From Biostraticola tofi (GTDB taxonomy: Bacteria > Pseudomonadota > Gammaproteobacteria > Enterobacterales > Enterobacteriaceae), in contig NZ_SMCR01000005.1 of the NCBI RefSeq assembly GCF_004343195.1, positions 62,001 through 126,000 of the forward strand: 64,000 nucleotides of DNA, given 5' to 3'. A program made the translations under genes and the position numbers. The notes beneath the pieces were generated by a model, which searched no databases, was not told where the DNA came from, and saw nothing but the letters and a program-made list of their open reading frames with translations. Of the stretch, positions 1 to 7,416 are shown piece by piece (position 1 is the stretch's first letter; every line of letters starts with the position of its first letter).

Positions 1-399
1 TTCGCCGAGGATGCGCGTGAAATAACCGATCAGATCCGCGCTGTCGGGCGCACCGCCAAACGGCCGCAGCGGGGCCAGAATTTGAACGCCATAGGCGCTG
101 ACAGCGGCGGCGTGATCCGCAAGCTCAATCGCCACCTTGAAGGAGGGATGGGATATACCGGCCATCACCGGGCGACGGCCATCAACGAATTCGATGGTTT
201 TTTCGATCAGCCATTTGCGCTGTGCCAGGGTCAGGCAGGCGTATTCCTGAGCTTCTACACCGGCTGCTACCACCATGGTGGCGCCGCATTCTTCCACCAC
301 ATAATCCACCTGGCGCTGCAGCAGCCCTTCGTCAATGCGCAGCTCTGAATCAAACGGGGTCAGTGGCGGGACGATTAGTCCAGGGGTGTCATTAGGCAT
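1..399 (-). CDS. DapA/NanA-family aldolase, N-terminal part (cut by window edge)
   Basis: 133 codons are visible, starting at the ATG at 397-399 and running off the left edge. The N-terminus (LIVPPLTPFDSELRID, then a GVEAQEYACLT segment) is typical of the TIM-barrel class I aldolases that include dihydrodipicolinate synthase and N-acetylneuraminate lyase. In this family GTTGE-like motifs bind the carboxylate of a 2-oxo acid; here the equivalent stretch reads AAGVEAQE, so the substrate is probably not that of DapA itself. The Schiff-base lysine lies outside the window. No strong ribosome binding site is visible. It is divergent from the peroxiredoxin gene. The family is clear; the substrate is unknown. 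Confidence 0.75.
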   Translation of the reverse strand, partial: MPNDTPGLIVPPLTPFDSELRIDEGLLQRQVDYVVEECGATMVVAAGVEAQEYACLTLAQRKWLIEKTIEFVDGRRPVMAGISHPSFKVAIELADHAAAVSAYGVQILAPLRPFGGAPDSADLIGYFTRILGE

Positions 400-654
400 A
401 AAGATTCTTATCAGTTAATCGCTTTGCTATATAAGAATGCGGCTAACAATAAACCGGCCGCTGTCGCGCAGGCCCCTCGCGAGAAAAGGAGAATGTGCTT
501 GGCGTCACTATCACTTAATCATATTCATATGCAAACAATGAAAAAGGCATTTGCTTTGCATCTTTAAGCATAACAGAACGGGAATATCGCTGGAGAAGGT
601 TGGTCATATATGGGATATTGAATGTATAAGGCTTGTCCTAAGGAATACCAGACT

Positions 655-1347
655 ATGTCCCGACCCGACTCAGAGGCGTCGTCCTCTTCGTATATGGCGG
701 CACCGTTTTTATACGATGAAGCGCCGGATTTTGCTGCCCGATCAACCCATGGCGATATCAGCCTGAAAGCACTGCGCGGCCGCTGGGTGCTGCTTTTCTC
801 CCATCCGGCCGATTTCACGCCGGTCTGCACCAGTGAGCTAATTGCTTTCGCCCGCAGCGCCCACCGTTTTGAGGCGCTTAACTGCCAACTGCTGGCGCTG
901 TCGGTTGACGGTCTTTACTCACACCTGGCCTGGCTAAACAGCATCAAGGTGAATTTTGATATTGATATTCCCTTTCCGCTGATAGAAGACCCTTCCATGT
1001 CTGTTGCCAGAGCCTTCGGCATGCTGCCAAGGCACTCGCATTCCTCCGGTACGGTCAGGGGAACGTTTCTGATTGATCCTGAAGGGGTAATTCAGTCGAT
1101 TAACTGGTATCCGATCTCCACCGGACGTTCGGTACAGGAACAGCTCAGGCAGTTGGAAGCCATCAAGCTGAGCTATGAAGTACCGTTCTATACGCCAGCC
1201 GAGTGGCAGTCGGGGGACGATACTATCGTTCCTCCGCCCCGGACGATTGAAGGCGCCCGCGCCCGTCTCGGTGATACCCAGGCTCCGGACTGGTATTACA
1301 AAACCTGCAGTAATCCCCTATCGCCAAGCGCTGGACGTCAGCAATGA
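655..1347 (+). CDS. 1-Cys (Prx6-like) peroxiredoxin
   Basis: Thiol peroxidase of the AhpC/TSA thioredoxin-fold superfamily that reduces H2O2 and organic peroxides. The active-site motif PADFTPVCTSE puts the peroxidatic cysteine near residue 58, preceded by the fold's first strands and followed by SVDGLYSHLAWLNSI and the conserved RGTFLIDPEG segment. The long C-terminal extension ending in DWYYKTC is typical of the Prx6 clade. I chose the ATG at 655 because an AAGGA lies 12 bases upstream; an in-frame ATG at 622 would add 11 residues. The stop overlaps the start of the ArsR-type gene by four bases (ATGA), so the two genes are probably co-translated and the regulator may control this gene. Confidence 0.85.
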   Translation: MSRPDSEASSSSYMAAPFLYDEAPDFAARSTHGDISLKALRGRWVLLFSHPADFTPVCTSELIAFARSAHRFEALNCQLLALSVDGLYSHLAWLNSIKVNFDIDIPFPLIEDPSMSVARAFGMLPRHSHSSGTVRGTFLIDPEGVIQSINWYPISTGRSVQEQLRQLEAIKLSYEVPFYTPAEWQSGDDTIVPPPRTIEGARARLGDTQAPDWYYKTCSNPLSPSAGRQQ

Positions 1348-1862
1348 GTACCGAACAGCTGAATGTCAATTCGCGTATCGCCGAAGCCGCTGTGCTGCTG
1401 CGGTTGCTGGGCCATCCCATTAGGCTGCATATTGCCTTGCTGCTGTTGCCCGAGCCCCAGACCGTATCGGCGATGGAGGAGATACTGAGGATTAAGCAGC
1501 CTAATTTATCCCAGCACCTGGCGGTGCTGCGTGACGCCGGCATTGTCCACTCGACCCGGGAGGCCAAGTCGGTGACCTATGAAATCAATCCCCAACTGCC
1601 ATTGCAGCTGATTTCAGCACTGGCGGCGGTTATTAAGGGCAGCGAGAAGCCGCAGGCAGACCGGCGAACCGCTATCGAGGCATCGCCATCGGATGACAAC
1701 CTGGCCGCCCCGGCGATAGACCTTCAGCACAGCAAGCGGGATCGGCTACCGGTTGATAGCGCGACGATAGCTAAGCCGGGCGCCAGACAGAAGTCCGGCC
1801 AGCTTGATAAGGGCGATGCATTGATCTTTGCCACCGTCAGCTTTCCGGCAGCTCGCGAATAA
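1344..1862 (+). CDS. ArsR-family winged-helix regulator
   Basis: 172-residue protein whose first 95 residues form an ArsR/SmtB winged helix (LLGHPIRLHIALLLL, then the recognition region IKQPNLSQHLAVLRDAGIV). The remaining 75 residues are a low-complexity tail that most family members lack. It contains no cysteine at all, so neither the ELCVC metal site nor a thiol switch as in BigR/SqrR is present, although a role beside a peroxidase would have suggested redox sensing. The start overlaps the peroxiredoxin stop (ATGA). The last 26 bases overlap the 3' end of the convergent LysR gene. Confidence 0.8.
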   Translation: MSTEQLNVNSRIAEAAVLLRLLGHPIRLHIALLLLPEPQTVSAMEEILRIKQPNLSQHLAVLRDAGIVHSTREAKSVTYEINPQLPLQLISALAAVIKGSEKPQADRRTAIEASPSDDNLAAPAIDLQHSKRDRLPVDSATIAKPGARQKSGQLDKGDALIFATVSFPAARE

Positions 1863-2742
1863 AGTCGATAAAGGCCCGCAGGGGAGTAGGCACCAGTCGC
1901 CGGTCTGGGTAATAAAGATAAGGGCCGGAAAAATCCTGCCACCAAGGCTGCAGAATAGGCTCCAGCTGACCCGCCTCGATGTGCGGACGCAGCCACTGCT
2001 CGAATAGCTGTACCACGCCCAGTCCGGCGATCGCCGTTTCCACCGCCAGGTCAACTGCCGCTCCAATGCTGACAATCAGCGGCCCGGCAGGCTGCAGCTT
2101 GATAATTTCACCGTCTTTTTCAAACGCCCATTCGGCCATGATACCGCTGGCATATTTCCCTCGCAGGCAGGCATGGTCCAGCAGCTCCCGGGGATGCTGC
2201 GGCCGACCTTTGCGGTCTAGATAGCAGGGGGCTGCCGCGATGGCGAATCGCTGTACCCGGGGCCCAATAGGTACGGCAATCATATCCTGCTCCAGGCGTT
2301 CATCGTAGCGGATACCGGCGTCGCAGCCTGCCTGGAAGATATCTACCACATTGCTTTCGGCGATGATTTCCAACTGGATTTCCGGATAGCGGGCCAGGAA
2401 AGCCGGGACGATGGCGGGCAATACCAGGCGTGCGGCACTGACCGGCACATTCAGGCGTAGCGTGCCGGTCGGGGTAGTGCGGAATTTATTGACTGCGTCC
2501 AGTGCGGCCTCTACCTCGGTCATGGCGGGCAGCAGTCTATCCAGCAGGGCTTTGCCGGCTTCGGTCAGCATCACGGTTCGGGTGGTTCGATGGAACAGCC
2601 GCAGGCCGAGCTGCTGCTCGGCGCGGCGCACCGCATCGCTCAAGCGGGATGGGTTACTGTTGGTCGCTCTGGCGGCCTCACGAAAACCGCCGGCTTTGGC
2701 GACGGCGATAACGGCATTAAGCAATGCCAGATCCATACTCAT
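1837..2742 (-). CDS. LysR-family transcriptional regulator
   Basis: 301 residues, the usual LysR length. The N-terminal winged helix (residues 1-60) contains GGFREAARATNSNPSRLSDAVRRAEQQLGLRLFHRTTR, followed by a linker helix and a periplasmic-binding-like effector domain (about 90-295) beginning TGTLRLNVPVSAARLVLPAI. It is divergent from the pdxI-type reductase with about 100 bases between them, the classic arrangement for a LysR protein controlling the neighbouring gene. The effector is unknown. A start at an ATG six bases further in is equally possible. Confidence 0.88.
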   Translation of the reverse strand: MSMDLALLNAVIAVAKAGGFREAARATNSNPSRLSDAVRRAEQQLGLRLFHRTTRTVMLTEAGKALLDRLLPAMTEVEAALDAVNKFRTTPTGTLRLNVPVSAARLVLPAIVPAFLARYPEIQLEIIAESNVVDIFQAGCDAGIRYDERLEQDMIAVPIGPRVQRFAIAAAPCYLDRKGRPQHPRELLDHACLRGKYASGIMAEWAFEKDGEIIKLQPAGPLIVSIGAAVDLAVETAIAGLGVVQLFEQWLRPHIEAGQLEPILQPWWQDFSGPYLYYPDRRLVPTPLRAFIDFIRELPES

Positions 2743-2840
2743 TGTTCGAAATCCCGTACAACCTGTCGACTTTTAACCCTATAGTCGCACAGGCTTTACC
2801 CACCTACAATAAATCCTCTACCACAGAGGAGTAAGCCATT

Positions 2841-3707
2841 ATGACCCAAATTGATTCAAACGACCGTTACCCTTTAGGCGACCGGCAGGTCAAGCGTATC
2901 GGCTATGGCGCCATGCAGCTGGCGGGCCCAGGTGTGTTTGGTCCCCCCCGGGATAAAGCCACCAGTTTACAGGTGTTGCAACAGGCGCTGGCTGCTGGGG
3001 TAAATCATATTGATACCTCAGATTTTTATGGTCCGCACATTACCAATCGGCTTATCAGAGAAGCACTCCATCCCTATGCCGACGATTTGTGCATCGTCAC
3101 CAAAGTCGGCGCATTCCGGGATGATCAGGGCGGCTGGCTTCCGGCCTCCGCGCCAGAACAGCTGACCCAGGCGGTGGAGGATAACCTGCGTAATCTTGGG
3201 CTTGAGCAGTTGGATGTGGTCAATCTGCGCAGCATGCTGGATATTCATCATCCCCGGGAAGGGTCGCTGGAAGCGCCGCTGACGGCATTGGCTGAGCTCA
3301 AGCAGCGTGGCCTGATTCGTCATATCGGCTTGAGTAATGTGACCCCGACCCAGATTACCGATGGCCAGAAGATCACCACCATAGCCTGCGTGCAGAATTT
3401 CTATAATCTGGCTAATCGCCAGGATGATGCCCTGATTGATTTACTCGCCGCCCAGGGTATCGCTTATGTGCCGTTTTTCCCGCTCGGCGGATTTTCACCG
3501 CTGCAGTCCGACGTGCTCAATGAAGTCGCCGGCCGGCTGAATGCCACGCCTATGCAGGTGGCCCTTGCCTGGCTGCTGCAGCGTTCAGCTAATATTCTGC
3601 TGATTCCGGGTACCTCATCGCTGACCCATCTGGCAGAGAATCTGGCGGCGGCTGACGTGCAGCTCTCGCGGCAGGATGTAGATCGGCTGGAAAATGTGGG
3701 CCAGTAA
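2841..3707 (+). CDS. pdxI: Aldo/keto reductase of the PdxI (YdbC) type, pyridoxal reductase
   Basis: 288-residue aldo/keto reductase barrel, near the 286 residues of E. coli YdbC/PdxI, which reduces pyridoxal to pyridoxine with NADPH. Family-specific signatures are GYGAMQLAGPGVFGPPRD near residue 22, HIDTSDFYGPH (catalytic Asp and Tyr), VTKVG (catalytic Lys), GLIRHIGLSNVTPTQ, and the C-terminal cofactor segment LLIPGTSSLTHLAENLAA. The fourth tetrad residue, usually His, falls in VVNLR here, as I recall for PdxI. An AGAGGAGT ribosome binding site precedes the ATG. It is divergent from the LysR gene, which may regulate it. Assignment rests on recalled sequence similarity. Confidence 0.8.
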   Translation: MTQIDSNDRYPLGDRQVKRIGYGAMQLAGPGVFGPPRDKATSLQVLQQALAAGVNHIDTSDFYGPHITNRLIREALHPYADDLCIVTKVGAFRDDQGGWLPASAPEQLTQAVEDNLRNLGLEQLDVVNLRSMLDIHHPREGSLEAPLTALAELKQRGLIRHIGLSNVTPTQITDGQKITTIACVQNFYNLANRQDDALIDLLAAQGIAYVPFFPLGGFSPLQSDVLNEVAGRLNATPMQVALAWLLQRSANILLIPGTSSLTHLAENLAAADVQLSRQDVDRLENVGQ

Positions 3708-3715
3708 GAGTAAGA

Positions 3716-3745
3716 AACCGGACACGGGTGCCCGGTTAATACGGC
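3716..3745 (+). terminator. Weak hairpin after pdxI
   Basis: AACCGG at 3716-3721 can pair with CCGGTT at 3732-3737, just after the pdxI stop. There is no convincing T-tract, so termination is only a possibility. Confidence 0.3.
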
Positions 3746-3853
3746 AACAGCAAAGGAGGTTTATCCTTGCACAGCGATATTCAATTTTTGCTCAATAGAG
3801 CTGGTTTTTTCAGCATAGGGTTTTCAAACCGTGCTGCATAATATAAAGCGGGG

Positions 3854-4228
3854 TTAATTATTCCGGCGATTCTCCGCGCTGGCATCATATTCTTCCCTGG
3901 CTGCGTCCAGGGCAGGGAAGTTATATTCCGCCCATCAGTCCAGCGCACAAAGCGTATCCACCAGTGAATGGGCAACGGCGGTCAGCCGGTATTCCACATG
4001 GGCCGACTTTTCCTGATAATCATGCCTTTCAATCAGCCCGTGCTGCTCCAATTGCCGTGATGTCCGGGTCAGCACTTTTTGCGAAATACCGTCTATTCGC
4101 CGTAATAAGTCGCCGTTACGCAGTGGGCTGTGGGCGAGCAGAATGAGCATCACCCATTTACCGGAAATCAATCCCAGCGCATCCCGCGCCGAACATTTAC
4201 TGGAATACACATCGCCAGGGAAAGCCAT
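3854..4228 (-). pseudogene. HxlR-family redox regulator truncated by a premature stop
   Basis: From the ATG at 4226-4228 the sequence encodes an HxlR winged helix with a single N-terminal cysteine (SSKCSARDALGLISGKW) and the typical DLLRRIDGISQKVLTRTSRQL core. A TGA at 3935-3937 stops it after 97 residues. Reading on in the same frame gives WAEYNFPALDAAREEYDASA and a natural stop at 3854-3856, which restores a normal length of about 124 residues. The lost tail is the C-terminal dimerisation helix expected in this family. A single CGA-to-TGA change would explain it. HxlR proteins with one such cysteine often sense quinones or electrophiles; here the divergent target gene is also broken. Partial function cannot be excluded because the DNA-binding part is whole. 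Confidence 0.7.
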
Positions 4229-4312
4229 ACTATGGTTACCTCAAAGTGCGTAATTGCAAAACCCGCCACAACAAAACAGGATACCCGTACATTACCGATG
4301 GTGAGATACCGT

Positions 4313-4905
4313 ATGAATGTATTAATAATCCTTGCCCATCCCGAGCCTCATTCCTTCAATGCTCATCTATCAGACCAGGCAGATCAACTGTTTTCAGCCC
4401 AGGGCCACCGGGTAGATTATATCGATCTGTATCAGGAAGATTTTGATCCGCGTGAAAGCGCCGGACACTATCCTGCCAGACAGGATGAGCAGCGGTTCGA
4501 TCCGATGCAGGCGCAGCGACAGCACTGGAAGGTAAAGCGGTTACCACCCGACATCCAGCGCTATATAGATCTCCTACAGCAAGCCGACAGGCTGATACGG
4601 TAGTTCCCGTTCTGGTGGTTTGGGGCGCCGGCTATTCTGAAGGGCTGGATGGATCGCGTATTTGTCTATGGCGGTTTATATGATAGCCGTCACCGGCATG
4701 ACAATGGCGTTATGCAAGGTAAACAGGCCTTGCTGACCGTCAGCGCCGGCGCCTCTGAGCAAGCCTGTGCCCACAATGGCCGGAAGTGCCCTTTAACCGT
4801 AATGAAGATTTCGATAATGATTTGCGGCTAAAACCGGCTGCGCCGCAATACAGTCCTTTTGTGCGGCATAAGTGGGGAAGCGGAGGCGGTACATTCCAGC
4901 CCTAA
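4313..4905 (+). pseudogene. NAD(P)H:quinone oxidoreductase (flavodoxin-like fold), inactivated
   Basis: Starting at the ATG at 4313, MNVLIILAHPEPHSFNAHL opens a flavodoxin-like quinone reductase of the KefF/MdaB superfamily. After LLQQADRLIR an amber TAG (4601-4603) interrupts the frame. The family core FPFWWFGAPAILKGWMDRVF continues in the same frame immediately after it, so a CAG-to-TAG change is likely. The frame then runs through GKQALLTVSAGA to about 4780. A third segment (WPEVPFNRNEDFDNDL to a stop at 4903-4905) follows in another frame, implying an internal deletion or frameshift near 4785. It is divergent from the HxlR gene, a standard regulator/target pairing. Confidence 0.75.
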
Positions 4906-5634
4906 AGTGTCCAAGCTCTCTTTTTAGCTGAAGGAAAAAATCCGGCTGCCCAAAATGGGCTGCGGACGGAGCGGGTCAGTGTGGTCGTATTAATCGGCCG
5001 TCACTGCCAATACAGAAGTTATAAAACGATTATATTCTGATGAATATTATAGATATCTACTATTGTGTTTTTATGCGATGGGCCTATTTTTTTACACAAA
5101 AAAGACCAGCAGTAAACTCTGTAATTTTACTGCTATTTGCTTCACTTAATCTGGGCGAGTTATTGCGACATCCTGCCGGCCCGCCACTCGCTGATAAAAG
5201 AATACCCCGAAAGGTGGACTGCCTGGGTGTCGACAATAGCTGGGCCACGAAAACTCGGCCAATATCATTAATCTGAAAAAAAAACCGCTAATAAACCACA
5301 ACAAACAAACATGAATGAGTCTGTATAAAGGCAAGCATGCCTCAATGGCCCATAACGGTTCCGTATATTGCCAAATAAGTATTGTGGGGCAAGGGAGTCA
5401 GTATCGTCAGGTCAATATCGAACGGCAAGGCGAGTTCGCCATCTGCTTAATGAGCGAGTTGGGCTGGAAGTGACTATAGTTTCTGTCCAACCCCCTGCTT
5501 CTATCTTATAACTTGTTTATATGAAGAAGCGGGGGAATGATAAACGCCGCGCGTTAGCCTTACCATTTCATAACCGCCCTTGAATGGATTTTGTGGAACC
5601 CCCTTTGCAGCTGGCGTATCGACTAATATGACTT
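4906..5634. other. Non-coding or degraded stretch
   Basis: No gene is recognisable in about 730 bases. Short open frames exist, for example about 42 codons from the ATG at about 5340 to the TGA near 5473 (ending FAICLMSELGWK), but none has a good ribosome binding site or a sequence I recognise. Base composition shifts to AT-rich towards the right. It may hold eroded gene remains. Confidence 0.5.
5491..5535. repeat. Imperfect inverted repeat
   Basis: CCCCCTGCTTCT (5491-5502) faces AAGAAGCGGGGG (5524-5535) with one unpaired base, separated by 21 AT-rich bases. It could be a terminator-like hairpin or an old element end. No transposase lies beside it. Confidence 0.45.
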
Positions 5635-5655
5635 ACACATACTTGACATATGTGT
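5635..5655. promoter_or_regulatory. Inverted repeat around a consensus -35 hexamer
   Basis: ACACATA (5635-5641) and TATGTGT (5649-5655) flank TTGACA (5643-5648). No good -10 hexamer follows at standard spacing. It may be an operator and promoter for the DUF3800 cassette about 200 bases downstream, with a long leader. Confidence 0.3.
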
Positions 5656-5748
5656 TTGTGGTAATAGATGTGTATCCTCTTAAGTTTTTTTAATAGAGAT
5701 AATAATGCAATTATCCTAAAATTCCGTTCTCTACAGAGTTTAGTCATG

Positions 5749-5813
5749 TTGAACTTGGTTCTGTCAATTTCTTCTCAGTTTACTTAGTTTGTGACAATAG
5801 ATTGAACTTAGTT
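5749..5813 (+). repeat. Direct repeat pair upstream of the DUF3800 gene
   Basis: TTGAACTTGGTT (5749-5760) and TTGAACTTAGTT (5802-5813) differ at one base and are 53 bases apart start to start, within 110 bases of the cassette's start codon. They could bind a regulator; no cognate regulator is evident. Confidence 0.35.
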
Positions 5814-5859
5814 AAATTTTCGGCGAAACTGCTCAAGTTACCAGATTGGAGGCTGTCTT

Positions 5860-6561
5860 TTGAACGCCAAGACGTATAACGTGTTTTGCGATGAATCCTG
5901 CCATCTTTTAAACGATCATCATGAGGTTATGGTGCTCGGTGCTGTTTGGTGCCCAGACGCAATAACTAAAAAAATTGGTAGGGATATCAGGGGCATAAAA
6001 GTATCCCATGGACTAAGCCCTGATTTTGAAATCAAGTGGACAAAAGTTTCGCGCGGTAAAATTGATTTTTATTTAGAGGTTATTGATTATTTTTTTTCCA
6101 ATCCTGCATTGTGTTTCAGAGCAGTGGTCGTACCCAATAAAAGCAGACTGGACCATCAACGTTTTAAGCAAGATCATAATGTTTTTTACTACAAGATGTT
6201 TTTCTATGTGCTTAATAATATTATTGAAAATCAAAATTTATATCGTATCTACATAGATATCAAAGATACTTTAGGCATTGAAAAAATCGAAAAGCTGCGC
6301 AGTGTTCTCCATAACGCCAGATACGATTTTAATCGAGAGTCAATTGAGCGTATTCAGCACATCCGCTCACACGAAGTACAACAATTGCAAATTACGGACC
6401 TTATTATTGGCGCCCTCGGTTATCTCCATCGAGGTCTCACCGAAAACAAAGGTAAAATGCAGATAATTGAAAGGATAAGGCAGAACACACACCGAGATCT
6501 TTTAAGAAGTACTCTGCCAACTGAACGAAAATTTAACGTTTTTGTTTGGGAGTCTCGCTGA
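5860..6561 (+). CDS. DUF3800 domain protein (predicted RNase H-like fold)
   Basis: 233 residues. The start is a TTG with a strong GGAGG eight bases upstream. The sequence shows the DUF3800 layout: a first strand with DES (Asp11-Glu12), EIKWTKV (Glu57), a central IYIDIKD (Asp133, Asp136) and the helix LQITDLIIGALGYL (Asp180). These acids match the family's conserved positions, which suggest a metal-dependent RNase H-like active site; that is inference from the family. DUF3800 genes are common in mobile DNA and defence neighbourhoods, but their biochemistry is poorly known. The stop overlaps the next ATG (TGATG), implying translational coupling. The gene is AT-rich compared with the flanking core genes, consistent with transfer. 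Confidence 0.85.
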   Translation: MNAKTYNVFCDESCHLLNDHHEVMVLGAVWCPDAITKKIGRDIRGIKVSHGLSPDFEIKWTKVSRGKIDFYLEVIDYFFSNPALCFRAVVVPNKSRLDHQRFKQDHNVFYYKMFFYVLNNIIENQNLYRIYIDIKDTLGIEKIEKLRSVLHNARYDFNRESIERIQHIRSHEVQQLQITDLIIGALGYLHRGLTENKGKMQIIERIRQNTHRDLLRSTLPTERKFNVFVWESR

Positions 6562-7025
6562 TGCTGGTTATGCCTGATCTCATAACCTTTGATGGTGACT
6601 GGCCTTCATATATCAATAATGTATATGCGGAGTTTAGGATTTCTTTTTTAAATGCCGGTATCCGTTTTCGCGGATTGCCCGTAGCTCCAAGATATACCCC
6701 TGAATATGATGGTAAAGAATTTGGTTTTTGGCATTTAACCTCGGAAGGGGAACGAGAAGAGGAAAGAATTCCTGATCTTGCGCGCTGTGCAAGGATACGT
6801 TGGGTAGCTCATATGATTCAGTACTGTAATCATGAGGATGTATCGTGTTGGGAGGAGAGAAGAGCAAACAAACCTGAATGTGTTATCTGGAACGAATATG
6901 AGGATTATGTTGTAATTTTGTCTGCTCGCCGTGATTACTGGCTTTTGAAGACTGCATATGTTGTTACAACAAGCGGCAAACGACGCCAACTTACTAAAAG
7001 CAGAGCGAGATCGTCGGGCTTCTAA
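6561..7025 (+). CDS. Small protein with a nuclease/toxin-like C-terminus, partner of the DUF3800 protein
   Basis: 154 residues from the ATG at 6561, which overlaps the DUF3800 stop. A TTG at 6546 would add five residues but has a poorer context. Visible features are FGFWHLTSEG (His58), the RCARIRWVAHMI helix, a CWEERR motif, and the C-terminal YVVILSARRDYWLLKTAYVV followed by KRRQLTKSR. This last pattern (a strand, then tyrosine/tryptophan, LLKTAY and a basic tail) resembles RelE/barnase/EndoU-like phage nucleases (PBECR type). I recognise it only as a pattern, so a ribonuclease role is inference. It has no signal peptide or membrane segment. Confidence 0.7.
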   Translation: MLVMPDLITFDGDWPSYINNVYAEFRISFLNAGIRFRGLPVAPRYTPEYDGKEFGFWHLTSEGEREEERIPDLARCARIRWVAHMIQYCNHEDVSCWEERRANKPECVIWNEYEDYVVILSARRDYWLLKTAYVVTTSGKRRQLTKSRARSSGF

Positions 7026-7031
7026 AAAGCT

Positions 7032-7072
7032 GAACCCGATACACATTGCTATGCACCGGGTTCGTACGCTCT
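7032..7072 (+). terminator. Possible terminator of the DUF3800 cassette
   Basis: GAACCCG (7032-7038) pairs with CGGGTTC (7057-7063) seven bases after the stop codon. The following GTACGCTCTTTCT is a poor T-tract, so this is tentative. Confidence 0.4.
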
Positions 7073-7339
7073 TTCTACACATGGTAGATGAGACATCCAT
7101 ACTATAGATAAATCTAAGTCTTTAGTCAATCCAAAGCTGAAAGTCAATTCTTTGTTCGAGGGATAAAGGCGGTCAGTAAGCGACTACCTTCAACATTCAG
7201 GACTGCAGGATCTGAGTTTCAGTGAAACGCGCTTTCTTCATGATGAGCCTGCCGTTGGTTGTATTTTAGCCAAAGAACTCCATTAAGCGATAAGACTAAA
7301 TTCAGGGGGCTACAGCTCTTAACTAAAGGGAATAGACCT
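7064..7339. other. Intergenic stretch without a recognisable feature
   Basis: Between the cassette and the mnmE terminator I see no gene, tRNA or integrase remnant. Confidence 0.5.
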
Positions 7340-7383
7340 AAATAGAAATAAAAATCCCATAAAACAATCAGTCATATGGGATT
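7340..7383 (-). terminator. Terminator of mnmE
   Basis: Read on the minus strand, AATCCCAT (7383-7376) pairs with ATGGGATT (7360-7353), followed by TTTATTTCTATTT. It lies 34 bases past the mnmE stop. Confidence 0.7.
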
Positions 7384-7416
7384 AGCAGAACGGGGTGCAT
7401 ATCCACGGAACTGGAC

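Noticed and set aside
5340-5475. Short gene (about 42 codons) in the gap before the DUF3800 cassette
   Set aside because: No ribosome binding site and no recognisable family; kept as unassigned sequence.
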